This document shows, one piece after another, positions 27,297-36,327 of a DNA stretch of 64,000 bases. Made by a program: the position numbers and the translations under genes. The stretch covers positions 18,094-82,093 of the forward strand of contig NZ_FOPH01000016.1 in the NCBI RefSeq assembly GCF_900113415.1. The letters run 5' to 3'. This DNA comes from Oribacterium sp. WCC10 (GTDB lineage: Bacteria; Bacillota; Clostridia; Lachnospirales; Lachnospiraceae). Below the pieces are notes generated by a model, which saw nothing but the letters and a program-made list of their open reading frames with translations, was not told the DNA's origin and made no database searches. Numbering within the stretch: position 1 is the stretch's first letter; each line of letters starts with the position of its first letter.

Positions 27297-28384
27297 TATC
27301 TGCTGTTTACATGGCACTTTTCATAGATGTTCTCCACATGCTTTTTTACCGTGTGGAAACTTATCATCATTTCTGCTGCGATTTCTTTATAAGTGTATCC
27401 CTTTGCCATAAAGGAAGCCACCTTCTGTTCTGTTTTGGTAAGCTCTCCCATACAGTATGAAGCCACTGCTTCCGGCGAAGAATCATTGGCAGACAAAGTA
27501 TCACTTACGACATCCTTTTTATGTATGGTTATCCAATGATACATATCAACTATTCCGTTGGAATATCTTTTGGGATAATCATGTATAGTGTAGATATAAT
27601 TCTTGATAGTCCGGTTATGAACCTCAGAAATATCATCATCACTCACTCCCAAAAGAAACGGCAGCCAACCGCATGGTGTATCAGAATCTATCCTGCCGAC
27701 ACTTCCCATAAGTTCTTCAAGTCTCTTTACCGCCTCGTCACTGTGATCAAGAACATGCATAAAATCATCCGTAATAAGATATGCTCTCTCACCTGATGAA
27801 ATAATCTCTCCCTGAATCTTTGATATGATCTTCACCTGTTCATATTTCTTGAAATTCTTATACGCCATAGCAATGTAAGAATAAATATCCTTCATGTAAC
27901 TCAAGTCATCTTCTGAAAAATCCCCCTCTGACTCTTCTCTCAGAAAAACCAGTTGTATGTAGGCATTAATGCCGAAAGCCATAGTGAGACTGTAGTGAGC
28001 ATTGAGATATTTTTCAAGGAAATCAACATATACCGACTCTTCATAATCAGTCACTATATCTGTGGCCCTGTATATCCTCGGCTCAATATCAAAGTAAGTA
28101 AGGTGATCACTTACCGCATCATCGTATATATTTCGTCTCACTATATCTTCCGGAACAAAATCGCGATAAGGATGAGTTTCCGCTTCCTGCGCTCCTCCTG
28201 TTTTATCCGTCCAGGAGAGAAACTTTCCATGAGTATCAAAATAAACGATATTTACATTATTCAATCCGAAGTTTCTCTCAAGTGCTTCCAGCATAAACGG
28301 GCTGAAAAACTCCTGTGCCGAAATCTGATGATTCTCCATTTCGAGAAAGAAATTCTTCTGCCCGTCATTTCGTCCGTAATTCAT
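27266..28384 (-). CDS. LuxR-family transcriptional regulator with an unrecognised N-terminal sensor
   Basis: A 372-residue protein. The last 60 residues are a LuxR/NarL helix-turn-helix (LTKTEQKVASFMAKGYTYKEIA ... HTVKKHVENIYEK). The N-terminal 250 residues have no motif I can name; the alternating hydrophobic pattern could be a GAF/PAS-like fold. There is no receiver aspartate motif, so it is not a classic response regulator. It lies between mobA and a DAACS symporter gene, convergent with the former. Its target is unknown; the formate dehydrogenase or the symporter are both plausible. Confidence 0.75.
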   Translation of the reverse strand: MNYGRNDGQKNFFLEMENHQISAQEFFSPFMLEALERNFGLNNVNIVYFDTHGKFLSWTDKTGGAQEAETHPYRDFVPEDIVRRNIYDDAVSDHLTYFDIEPRIYRATDIVTDYEESVYVDFLEKYLNAHYSLTMAFGINAYIQLVFLREESEGDFSEDDLSYMKDIYSYIAMAYKNFKKYEQVKIISKIQGEIISSGERAYLITDDFMHVLDHSDEAVKRLEELMGSVGRIDSDTPCGWLPFLLGVSDDDISEVHNRTIKNYIYTIHDYPKRYSNGIVDMYHWITIHKKDVVSDTLSANDSSPEAVASYCMGELTKTEQKVASFMAKGYTYKEIAAEMMISFHTVKKHVENIYEKCHVNSRYQLMKLLGGK

Positions 28385-28620
28385 CTATAATTAATCCTTT
28401 AATCTTTTCATAAAACCGGCTTAGGTCCATATCGTATACTCACCTGCATTAAGATAGAGCAGCTTCTCCACTATCCATCATATAAAAACCGTGGTTCAAT
28501 GATACAACATTTCCAACCGACTTTCCTCAAAAATATCAAATACCCCCTTATGCAGCCGGCATAAATCCGGGTGATTGCTTTGCCCTGCTTCGGACACAAT
28601 TATTCATACTGATAATAAAA

Positions 28621-28659
28621 AAGGCCCCCTGGGATTCTGTTTCAAATCCCGGAGGCCTT
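28621..28659 (-). terminator. Terminator of the DAACS symporter gene
   Basis: AAGGCC..GGGATT pairs with AATCCC..GGCCTT and is followed by TTTTTTATTATC on the minus strand. The rest of 28385-28620 shows no gene. Confidence 0.85.
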
Positions 28660-28673
28660 AGCAATATTCACTT

Positions 28674-29918
28674 TTAAGCAATTCTTGCATCTGTAGCTTT
28701 CTTCATTTCATCAGACTGCTCTGTGATACCATGCTTTTCTGCATAGCCTGTAAGGATAAGTGTAAGGGCACCATCACCTGTTACGTTACATGCAGTTCCG
28801 AATGAATCCTGAAGTGCAAAGATTGTGAGCATAAGAGCGGTTCCTGTATCATCAAAGCCGAGAACGCTGATGATAAGTCCGAGCGATGCCATAACTGTTC
28901 CACCCGGCACACCTGGCGCTCCGATAGCGAATACTCCGAGGAGCAGACAGAAGATGATCATCTTAGGTGCAGGCGGGAATGTACCGTAAAGCATCTTTGA
29001 AACTGCCATAACGAAGAATGTCTCTGTCATAACAGATCCGCAAAGATGAATGTTTGCAAAAAGCGGAATACCAAAGCTTACCATATCATCACGAAGTGTA
29101 GGCTCTGATTTCTTTGCGCACTGAAGGGCTACAGAAAGTGTTGCTGCAGATGACATTGTACCTACTGCAGTCATGTATGCAGGGCCGTAGTTCTTCAGAA
29201 TATTCATAGGATTTCTTCCTGAATAAGCCCCTGCGATTCCGTAAAGAAGTGCAAGCCAGATATAATGTCCTACCATGACGATAACGATGATGGCGAGGAA
29301 TATCGGAAGCTGCTTTGTGATAGTTCCCTCATATGCAAGTGTGCAGAATGTTGTTCCGATAAGTACAGGAAGTACCGGAATGACAAACTTCGTAACGATA
29401 CTGAGTACTATCTTCTGGAACTCTTCGAGTATATTTGTGATGTACTTGCTTGAATTCCATGCCGCTGCAAGTCCTACCAGAACTGAGAAGAACAGTGCTG
29501 ACATAACAGGCATGATCTGCGGAATATCAAGTGCAAATACAGGTGCAGGAATCTCCTTAAGTCCGTCTACCTCAGGATTGATAGCCATATGCGGAAGAAT
29601 CGCATATCCTGATGCTGTTGCAAAGAATGCTGCTCCGATAGATGATACATATGCGATGCAGAGCGCAACCATAAGCATCCTTGAAGCATTGTTTCCGAGT
29701 CTTGTAATTGAAGGAGCGATAAAACCGATTACGATAAGCGGTACGCAGAAGCTGATAAACTGTCCTACGATATACTTAACGCAGACAAGTACGTTAAGTA
29801 CTGCCACTCCAAATGCTGAGCCATCCGCAGCATTCAGTGCAAGTCCTACGATGATACCTATCGCAAGCGCACATAAAAGCTTAAACGGTAGGCTGTGAAT
29901 AAAGCCTTTCTTTTCCAT
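28674..29918 (-). CDS. DAACS-family cation-coupled amino acid/dicarboxylate symporter
   Basis: A 414-residue membrane protein with the family architecture: about eight helices, the serine-rich loop GTMSSAATLSVALQ and the C-terminal QDSFGTACNVTGDGALTLIL region that binds the substrate amino group. The start at 29918 has AGGAGG nine bases before it; the longer frame to 29972 does not. The neighbouring cysteine desulfidase suggests that cysteine, serine or a related amino acid is imported, but glutamate/aspartate transport is the family default. A folded leader precedes the gene. Confidence 0.82.
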   Translation of the reverse strand: MEKKGFIHSLPFKLLCALAIGIIVGLALNAADGSAFGVAVLNVLVCVKYIVGQFISFCVPLIVIGFIAPSITRLGNNASRMLMVALCIAYVSSIGAAFFATASGYAILPHMAINPEVDGLKEIPAPVFALDIPQIMPVMSALFFSVLVGLAAAWNSSKYITNILEEFQKIVLSIVTKFVIPVLPVLIGTTFCTLAYEGTITKQLPIFLAIIVIVMVGHYIWLALLYGIAGAYSGRNPMNILKNYGPAYMTAVGTMSSAATLSVALQCAKKSEPTLRDDMVSFGIPLFANIHLCGSVMTETFFVMAVSKMLYGTFPPAPKMIIFCLLLGVFAIGAPGVPGGTVMASLGLIISVLGFDDTGTALMLTIFALQDSFGTACNVTGDGALTLILTGYAEKHGITEQSDEMKKATDARIA

Positions 29919-29969
29919 CCCCTTGTTCCTCCTTTTCATTGGGAACATCAGCCCTCTGTATTCATTTTT

Positions 29970-30092
29970 CAAAGGGGTGATGCTTAATGTCAGTTTATGC
30001 AGAGACTGACATATGATTGATTTTTGTTTTATGCCACTCTCAGGCTTAATTGAGATGAACGAACAGCATAAAACAATTTGAAGAAATCAATC
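29970..30092 (-). promoter_or_regulatory. Structured 5' leader of the symporter gene
   Basis: On the minus strand nested stems form: GATTGATTT/AAATCAATC (30084-30092 with 30015-30023) enclosing GTTTTATGC/GCATAAAAC (30066-30074 with 30026-30034), then ATGTCAGT/ACTGACAT (30005-30012 with 29987-29994). Next, CACCCCTTT (about 29970-29978) can pair with the AAGGGG just before the start codon, which would hide the start. This layout resembles a translational switch. I recognise no known riboswitch class. The 29919-30387 gap holds no gene. Confidence 0.5.
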
Positions 30093-30387
30093 ATGACTTC
30101 TTCTATGTGAACCGACGCACATTACCCTTAATTCATGCATCAGATCATATATATTTAATATATCATTACTATAATACACAATCATGACTTATATATCCAC
30201 ACCAAGATATACATACTGCACAACAGCCACAATCATATCCTTGAAATTCTTTCCTTTTCAGAAGATCATTGAACCCTGATGTATGAATGTTTCACATCAT
30301 AAGTCAGCAACAACTTCTATGAAACAATGAACAGCGCAGTATTCCCTCTGTCACTCATGTATCCTATCCGCAATACAAAATCCATGC

Positions 30388-31701
30388 TCAAAGGCATGCT
30401 CCAACATCCACCTTGTCTGTCATGACATTAAGAATTTCCTTATCTGTAGGCATCATTCCGATCTTTCCGATGTAGCCCATATTCTTGATGGTCTGCTCTA
30501 CATCCTCCTCAACGATTCCCTCGCCTGGCTGGAAAGATTTGTCATTCATACTCATATAGTGAGCAAGAAGCGCAGCATGAACAGACGCTGCGATCTTGGC
30601 CGCACAGCTTGGCTTCGCACCATCACATACGATGCCGCCGACATTGGCAAGCGTATTGGTGATGGTCTTCGCAATATGAACATAATCTCCACCGCTCATA
30701 TATGTGATGGCAGCTCCGGCTCCACAGGAAGCACTTACTGCTCCGCAGAATGCTGAAAGTGCACCGATATAGTGCTTAATGTAAATAGATACAAGGTTCG
30801 AGATAATAAGAGCACGCATACGCTTTTCATCTGATAATGAAAGCTCCCTTGCGTATACGACAACAGGCATTGTAACAGTGATCCCCTGATTTCCGGAACC
30901 CGAGTTAATGACTACCGGCATAGGACATCCCGACATTCTGGCATCTGAGCCGGCTGCTGCACAGGCACAGGCACAAGACTTCACATTATGGCCAAAGTTC
31001 TCGAGAATTGTCTTTCCTACACTGGCCCCCCATGGGTTATCAAGTCCTTCCTGTGATATTGCAGAATTCATCTTTATCTGACGGTTAAGAATATCTTCAA
31101 CCTCGGAAAGATCTACCTGATTCGCATAGTCAAGAAGTCCCTTCAGACTCATTAGATTTCTGTTTCCTGCATGAATGGCTTCTGAATACTCATTCTTTTT
31201 ACCATGCTCAACGAGAACTTCTCCGTCTCTCTTTATCAGCGTGATATCCGTATGATGTTCAGCGATAACGACCTCGGCATCATGCTCTTTTCCTTTGATG
31301 AGAGCCTGAATATAAAGATTCGGTACATTCTCAACATAGTTGCAATCACAGAACTTTTGTGCCACCAGTTCTCTCGTCTTATCGCGATCCTCATCTGTGA
31401 CCTCTGCGATAACCTCAAGCTTCTTGTCCGGATTTCCTCCAACTACTCCAAGTGTGGCAGCAACCTCAATGCCTCTCTGACCTCCTGAATTCGGAACTTT
31501 GACACCCTTTACATTCTTGATCATGTTACCGGAACAATTGATAGTGATATGCACCGGTTCATCTGAAAGAACCTTTCTGGCCATTGCTGCTGCATATGCT
31601 ATGGCGATCGGCTCTGTACATCCCATGGCGGGAATCAGTTCATTACGTAAAATGTCTGTATAATTATCCATCAGTTCCTTATCGAGTGAAAATTCTGCCA
31701 T
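30388..31701 (-). CDS. cyuA: L-cysteine desulfidase / serine dehydratase-like protein (UPF0597, CyuA type)
   Basis: A 437-residue cytosolic enzyme of the UPF0597/CdsB family. It shows the N-terminal AMGCTEPIAIAYA motif, INCSGNMIKNVKG, a cysteine-rich SCACACAAAGSDARMSGCPMP segment, NSGSGNQG and the C-terminal KPSCAAKI. The cysteines would hold an oxygen-labile 4Fe-4S cluster. The family breaks L-cysteine to pyruvate, ammonia and sulfide in strict anaerobes. GGAGG precedes the start. The gene has its own promoter with an embedded palindrome, and a GntR-type regulator gene lies upstream on the same strand. A different amino-acid substrate cannot be excluded. Confidence 0.83.
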   Translation of the reverse strand: MAEFSLDKELMDNYTDILRNELIPAMGCTEPIAIAYAAAMARKVLSDEPVHITINCSGNMIKNVKGVKVPNSGGQRGIEVAATLGVVGGNPDKKLEVIAEVTDEDRDKTRELVAQKFCDCNYVENVPNLYIQALIKGKEHDAEVVIAEHHTDITLIKRDGEVLVEHGKKNEYSEAIHAGNRNLMSLKGLLDYANQVDLSEVEDILNRQIKMNSAISQEGLDNPWGASVGKTILENFGHNVKSCACACAAAGSDARMSGCPMPVVINSGSGNQGITVTMPVVVYARELSLSDEKRMRALIISNLVSIYIKHYIGALSAFCGAVSASCGAGAAITYMSGGDYVHIAKTITNTLANVGGIVCDGAKPSCAAKIAASVHAALLAHYMSMNDKSFQPGEGIVEEDVEQTIKNMGYIGKIGMMPTDKEILNVMTDKVDVGACL

Positions 31702-31745
31702 AATTACCTCCTCTGTTTCACGTACCGGAAACGCTGTTCATATTA

Positions 31746-31777
31746 CTGATAATATCACTGGTATTATCAGCTGTCAT
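31746..31777 (-). promoter_or_regulatory. Promoter with embedded operator upstream of the cysteine desulfidase
   Basis: ATGACA (31772-31777) and TATTAT (31749-31754) are 17 bp apart on the minus strand. The palindrome CTGATAATA-N7-TATTATCAG (31746-31770, perfect 9-bp arms) covers the spacer and -10 box, a classic repressor site. The GntR-family regulator encoded at 32062-32718 is the natural candidate. Confidence 0.7.
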
Positions 31778-31906
31778 TCTTAAATTTCTATGAAATGATG
31801 CACTATTTATTGGATAATATTTCGCCCCGTTTCACTTGCATTTTCCCGATGTCTTTTGAGAAAACACAGGTGTCTCCCGTATGCGATACAATACAAACCA
31901 ATAAAA

Positions 31907-31977
31907 AAATCACCCGAACATGAACCTTTCTCAAATGTAAATCCAACATCGGAGATCAATCCATATTCAGGTGATTT
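31907..31977 (-). terminator. Terminator after the GntR regulator gene
   Basis: AAATCACC(T)GAA pairs with TTC(G)GGTGATTT across a long loop and is followed by seven T on the minus strand. Confidence 0.7.
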
Positions 31978-32061
31978 GTATATCATTTTGATTCTATATT
32001 CTATACAGACTCTTGCAGCATTTCAAGAAGCAAATATCCGAATCTGAACTATCAATCCTTT

Positions 32062-32718
32062 TTATCCGACAGATTTCGAAAAGAACATCGATGTACCGCC
32101 GAAATCATTCAGGTCTTCTTTCAGATGGAACAATGCTTCATCTATCTTTTCATGCTTAAGTGCATCAAGAATCTCTTTATGATGCCTTGTATCCATGGAA
32201 AACATGATATCCACACCGGGATTCCAGTAGAACTGGGCATAGGCCCGTTTAAGCCTTATCATACACTGTTTAAGCTGCGTGGTAGCATAATCATTGCCAC
32301 AGCTTTCTATAAGCCTGATGTGAAATTTGATATTATACTCGAAGTGAGTTCTTGCATCTGTATCATTGATCCTGCAATACTGATCCAGGTGCTCCAGCTC
32401 GGCATAATCCTCTGCACTGATATTCCTGTATCTCTCACGAAGTATGCCGCCCTCCAGTGCAAGTCTGAACTGCAGCATCTCATAGATATCATCTTTGGTG
32501 AGTCTGATAACTTCATATCCATATCTCGGTATGCTTCGTAATACACCATCAGCACACAGCGATAGCAACGCTTCTCTAACCGGAGACTTGCTGCACTTAT
32601 ACTTTTCGATCATTGCTTTTTCATTCAAAATCTCACCGGAAGTATAGGTCGAAGAATAAATGTCTTCGAGTATGGAATTGTAAACAAATTCTTTCAGATT
32701 AGTTGTCTTACGCTCCAT
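32062..32718 (-). CDS. GntR-family (FadR subgroup) regulator
   Basis: A 218-residue regulator. Residues 5-70 are a GntR winged helix (ILNEKAMIEKYKCSKSPVREALLSL). The C-terminal helical FCD domain carries the metal-binding His/Asp set (FHIRLIESCGN, RHHKEILDAL). Such proteins sense small carboxylic or amino acids. It lies upstream of the cysteine desulfidase gene on the same strand but separated by a terminator, and the palindrome in that gene's promoter is a likely target. AAGGAG precedes the start. An inverted repeat (GACTCAGTCC, 32744-32784) just upstream may mediate autoregulation. Confidence 0.85.
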   Translation of the reverse strand: MERKTTNLKEFVYNSILEDIYSSTYTSGEILNEKAMIEKYKCSKSPVREALLSLCADGVLRSIPRYGYEVIRLTKDDIYEMLQFRLALEGGILRERYRNISAEDYAELEHLDQYCRINDTDARTHFEYNIKFHIRLIESCGNDYATTQLKQCMIRLKRAYAQFYWNPGVDIMFSMDTRHHKEILDALKHEKIDEALFHLKEDLNDFGGTSMFFSKSVG

Positions 32719-32743
32719 GCAATCTCCTTAACTGCTCTTTTGA

Positions 32744-32784
32744 TGACTCAGTCCACGAATAATGCTTCATGGAAGGACTGAGTC
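32744..32784. promoter_or_regulatory. Inverted repeat upstream of the GntR gene
   Basis: GACTCAGTCC and GGACTGAGTC are perfect 10-bp arms 21 bp apart, starting 26 bp before the gene. The site could be an operator or a leader hairpin. The remaining gap to 33094 is AT-rich with no gene. Confidence 0.5.
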
Positions 32785-33094
32785 GTCCACCGTGTTCTCG
32801 CGAAAATCAGCCTTAACTAAAAATCAGCTTCAGCTGTACTTTCATTTTCGTATTTTAACGCGTGCAAATTTGATTTACAAGTGAGCGTTTTCATGTATAA
32901 ATCCACTCTTTCCATAGTTCGTTTTATTTTTCAATTCGTATTATTTAAACAATTATAAATATATATTTTTTACAACATAATTTTCGGTTTTTTTGTTATA
33001 CTAAAAATAGATTTTCTACATTTGCGATAACTGTGAAAATTTTATCCTTATGTACATTTTTGCAACGTGATTTAATACTAAAAAGGAGGTCAAG

Positions 33095-33901
33095 ATGAAA
33101 CTGAAAAAGCTGTTGATGACTACAGGTCTTACTTTTGGACTTGTGGTGATGTTCGCTCTTACATCTTTTGCCGGAAAATGGCATTGGGGCGATTATGGCT
33201 GGTGGTATGAACTATCGGACGGTTCATATGCCAAAAACGGTCTTTGGTCGATTGATGGCGAAAAGTACGCATTTGACAGTCATGGCTGGATGATTTCCAA
33301 TGACTGGTTCCAGGGCACCAAGGGCTGGTACTACTGCACAAACAGCGGAGCTGTTGCAAGAAACCAGTGGGTAGGCAACTACTACATGGGAAGCGATGGC
33401 ATCATGCTCACAAACACGTGGACACCTGATGGCTATTATGTCAATGAACTCGGTGAATACGATCCTTCGATGGGCGGTGGCAATAAAGACGAAGAAATCA
33501 GCGAGTACTACACCATCGACGGCAACTGGGATAACCGTGATCAGTCCGGTTACAGCAAGGATAACAGAGTGGATCTATGGATAAATGTTGATCCGGGTGA
33601 TGCATATCTTGCCACTATGGATTTCGGTCTTTATATGAGCAGCGGCACACCGTACAGTCTCTATGATTCGGTTAATCCTAACGGTGACTCCCTGAAGATT
33701 GCAACAGTCGACGGTCTCAACTGGGGCTGCAGAAGTACGATATCCGACAAGTGGTATGACATGACTTATAACGGCAAAGATACCATAACACTTTACTGGA
33801 GAAGCACAGCATGGACTTCATCCGGAAAACTTATATTTAAGAGAAGATCCGGCGGACGTCTGCTTAACTCATGGGACAGCGGTTCAGGCGGAGTAGGCTG
33901 A
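33095..33901 (+). CDS. Secreted protein with choline-binding-type cell-wall repeats
   Basis: A 268-residue exported protein. A signal peptide (MKLKKLLMTTGLTFGLVVMFA, cleavage after SFA) is followed by about four aromatic repeats of the cell-wall/choline-binding kind (GWWYELSDGSYAKNG, GWMISNDWFQGTKGWYYC, GAVARNQWVGNYYMGSDG). From about residue 145 the rest is a Trp/Tyr/Gly-rich beta domain I do not recognise. Such repeats tether proteins to the envelope through choline or teichoic acid residues, which fits the LicD gene elsewhere in the window. AAAGGAGG precedes the start. It is monocistronic and ends at a strong terminator. Confidence 0.8.
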   Translation: MKLKKLLMTTGLTFGLVVMFALTSFAGKWHWGDYGWWYELSDGSYAKNGLWSIDGEKYAFDSHGWMISNDWFQGTKGWYYCTNSGAVARNQWVGNYYMGSDGIMLTNTWTPDGYYVNELGEYDPSMGGGNKDEEISEYYTIDGNWDNRDQSGYSKDNRVDLWINVDPGDAYLATMDFGLYMSSGTPYSLYDSVNPNGDSLKIATVDGLNWGCRSTISDKWYDMTYNGKDTITLYWRSTAWTSSGKLIFKRRSGGRLLNSWDSGSGGVG

Positions 33902-33960
33902 TATATTGCAGAGTCTCATCATGATCCGTACCCGCAACTCCTTAACTATTTAATACGAAT

Positions 33961-34004
33961 AAAAAGCCCTTCAGGGAGTTTAACCACTTCCTGAAGGGCT
34001 TTTT
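33961..34004. terminator. Bidirectional terminator
   Basis: AAAAAGCCCTTCAGG(GAG) pairs with (TT)CCTGAAGGGCTTTTT, with A- and T-runs on both flanks. It serves the convergent cell-wall protein and PrsW genes. Confidence 0.92.
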
Positions 34005-34014
34005 CCATGTCATC

Positions 34015-34902
34015 TCACACAGGAGAATCATAATATGCGTATTTCTTTATATTCTTATAGGCTGTAACATTAAGCACCACCATTACAATCATGAGAAGAA
34101 TACCAAGAATGATCTGTATCGCTTCAGATTCGACAACACCACTTAGCATACAGATAAAATCATAAGCTCCATGAATCAGTATTGCGGTGATCACACCCCG
34201 TCTTCTGAGCTTTTTAGCACCCACAGGATCTCCGTGAAGCTCATGAGTCTTTGCCTGCCCGTAATAATAACCCATGTAAATGCCGAAAACACAATGTCCC
34301 GGAAATGCCGCTCTAAGGAACGCCGTGCTGGCTGTACTGTCGACGATGTACAGAAGATTCTCTGCAATATCAAATCCAATGGCAAGCATAGTACTGTACA
34401 CAACTCCGTCAAAACGATAGTTAAATGCCGGATGCTTCCATGTAAAGGATTTCAAAATAAAGTATTTGCACAGTTCCTCCGTTGCGGCTGCCAGAATAAA
34501 TGCTTCAAAAAAGCAGTAAACAACAGGATTCCACCAAAATAAACAGTCTATAAGTACTCCCATGAAAGATTCTATGAAACCGGCTGCTGTAGTTGCAAGA
34601 AATGCTCCTCCAAGAAAAAGTTTCAACATCAGTCCCACCGGTTCAGGCTCTATCCGATCCATCTTATATATAAGAAACATCAGCACTATACCTGGTATGC
34701 AGGATACCATCAATGCAAGATCGGCTTCTCCATCCTCCATAAAGAAAGAACTAATGATAAAACCAATCGTCAATACTATGATGAGAATTATGGGCATACC
34801 CCTGACAACAAATGTCTGCCGCTGCACTAGGCAGGGTGTCCCGCACTTAGGACAAAACCTCGCTCCATCCCGGAGTGGTGAACCGCAATTTTGACAAAAC
34901 AT
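34015..34902 (-). CDS. prsW: PrsW-family intramembrane metalloprotease with N-terminal zinc ribbon
   Basis: A 295-residue membrane protein. Residues 3-22 form a zinc ribbon (CQNCG ... CPKCG). About eight helices follow with the PrsW motifs: EE in AATEELCKYF, FDIAENLLY, and a histidine in FPGHCVFGIYMGYYYG. B. subtilis PrsW cuts the anti-sigma factor RsiW under envelope stress. Many clostridial homologues carry the extra zinc ribbon and have unknown targets. No sigma/anti-sigma pair is nearby. Confidence 0.85.
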   Translation of the reverse strand: MFCQNCGSPLRDGARFCPKCGTPCLVQRQTFVVRGMPIILIIVLTIGFIISSFFMEDGEADLALMVSCIPGIVLMFLIYKMDRIEPEPVGLMLKLFLGGAFLATTAAGFIESFMGVLIDCLFWWNPVVYCFFEAFILAAATEELCKYFILKSFTWKHPAFNYRFDGVVYSTMLAIGFDIAENLLYIVDSTASTAFLRAAFPGHCVFGIYMGYYYGQAKTHELHGDPVGAKKLRRRGVITAILIHGAYDFICMLSGVVESEAIQIILGILLMIVMVVLNVTAYKNIKKYAYYDSPV

Positions 34903-35098
34903 AATCCATCTCCATAAAACAGCTGTGAGTTTCCAAAGTATTCCATACCGGTGAGTGAATCACTCCCTGACTTTCTGTGATAATGCATTATCCCGTGCAA
35001 CTCTCACCCGGATGCATCATCAAAATCAACTTAAGTTTATCACAAAATACTATGATGATGTCAGGGTCATTCGATATCGGAGATCATAAAAAAGCAGC

Positions 35099-35281
35099 AT
35101 GCAGTACTTCCACCAGCTTGTTTCAGAGGGAAAAAGCATCATGGAGGCCTGCATAAACAGCGGTTTTTCTGACTACTCCAGCTTCACAAGAAGCTTCAAG
35201 AAGATACATCAGATGAGTCCGACACAATATATAAAAAGGATGGAGGCAGGCGAAGCTGCGCAGAAATATGTATTTCTATAA
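35099..35281 (+). pseudogene. AraC-family regulator remnant (last helix-turn-helix only)
   Basis: Sixty codons match the second helix-turn-helix of AraC/XylS proteins (SIMEACINSGFSDYSSFTRSF, then MSPTQYIK). An in-frame TAA at 35087-35089 closes the upstream side and no ribosome site is present, so the first half of the regulator is missing. The stretch at 35050-35075 (TGATGATGTCAGGGTCAT) vaguely resembles the MITE end, which might mark the deletion edge. Confidence 0.6.
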
Positions 35282-35465
35282 CCTTATCAATAGAGCAAAA
35301 TCAGCCTTTATTGCGTCATTTTCAACCTTTTGTCTGTCAAAACCTGATGAATCCTTTCTTAAATGCAAATAAATTTTGTTAAGATATAACATTGTTCAAT
35401 GCGTTTGTATCATGTTATATTTCTTTTCCAATGGCGGTCATAACCGCCTGCGGAAAGGTGAATCT

Positions 35466-35627
35466 ATGAAACAGTATAAACTCAAAAACGGAACTTATAT
35501 TGTAGAGGCTGTTCCTATGTCTATGGGCTCTATCGAGGGTTATGGCGTACGTTATACACCTAACGGCAATATCGTATGGTGTGAGCGCAACGGCTTTGAA
35601 CTGGACTATGAGCCTGTAAATAAGTAA
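35466..35627 (+). CDS. Small hypothetical protein, 53 residues
   Basis: MKQYKLKNGTYIVEAVPMSM ... begins at 35466 behind a good AAAGGTGA site; the longer frame from 35376 has none. The protein is soluble, rich in Tyr/Gly, with no known motif. Its role is unknown. Confidence 0.6.
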   Translation: MKQYKLKNGTYIVEAVPMSMGSIEGYGVRYTPNGNIVWCERNGFELDYEPVNK

Positions 35628-35729
35628 AGATATGAATAAGCTGTCGCATGACCGGATAATACTCCAAATCAGCGGCAGCTTTTCTCATGAAGATACGAAT
35701 CCCCCTGCTGTCTCAGCACATCAGCGCTT

Positions 35730-36128
35730 TTATTTTTTATATCTCTTTATATTCAGGATATGGTGAAACCGAACCTCCAGATCCGCAAATCTCTCATCTT
35801 CTATCCTTCGACTGTAAGTAGCAAAATCAACTCTTATATCCTTTATTACTCCACCCTTAAGCTGAAACAGCACAGGTATGGTCAGCTCAGATCGTTGATT
35901 AGCTTCCTTTATCATATCCACGTACGCAAATACATTATCGGAATAAACCGAATCATCCTTAAATGCACATAAAGTATGTATATACTTATTCCACCCGATA
36001 ATCTCTTCTCCGTAAATCTCTGCGACGATATGGCCGCTTTCGACATCACTCTCATCCTGTGTGAAATTGACGCCCATTTCACAGGTTTTATATTCAGACT
36101 TCCCAAGTAACTGTTCCAAAAATCCCAT
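35730..36128 (-). CDS. Hypothetical protein, 132 residues
   Basis: A soluble acidic protein with no signal peptide or recognised domain. The start at 36128 (MGFLEQLLG) is favoured because AGGA lies eight bases upstream; the ATG at 36134 is too close. Monocistronic in appearance, with no functional clue from neighbours. Confidence 0.55.
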   Translation of the reverse strand: MGFLEQLLGKSEYKTCEMGVNFTQDESDVESGHIVAEIYGEEIIGWNKYIHTLCAFKDDSVYSDNVFAYVDMIKEANQRSELTIPVLFQLKGGVIKDIRVDFATYSRRIEDERFADLEVRFHHILNIKRYKK

Positions 36129-36327
36129 ATACATTTTCCTGTTAATTATGATGTAGTATAGTTTTTAACACGCATTTTTACGAAATATACTATGACATAT
36201 TATACCATCATTAAACACTGCCATATCTTAAAAACACAATCTTTATCCTTTTCTTTGTCTTATTATTTAATTCCTTTTGCCGATTAAACTACTAAGAGGA
36301 AAGATCCATTAGGAAGGTGGTACGGTC

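Noticed and set aside
30015..30080. CGTTCATC in the symporter leader, similar to the glutamine (glnA / downstream-peptide) RNA motif
   Set aside because: The second conserved half (GACGGAAGTAGG-like) is absent, so that class does not fit.
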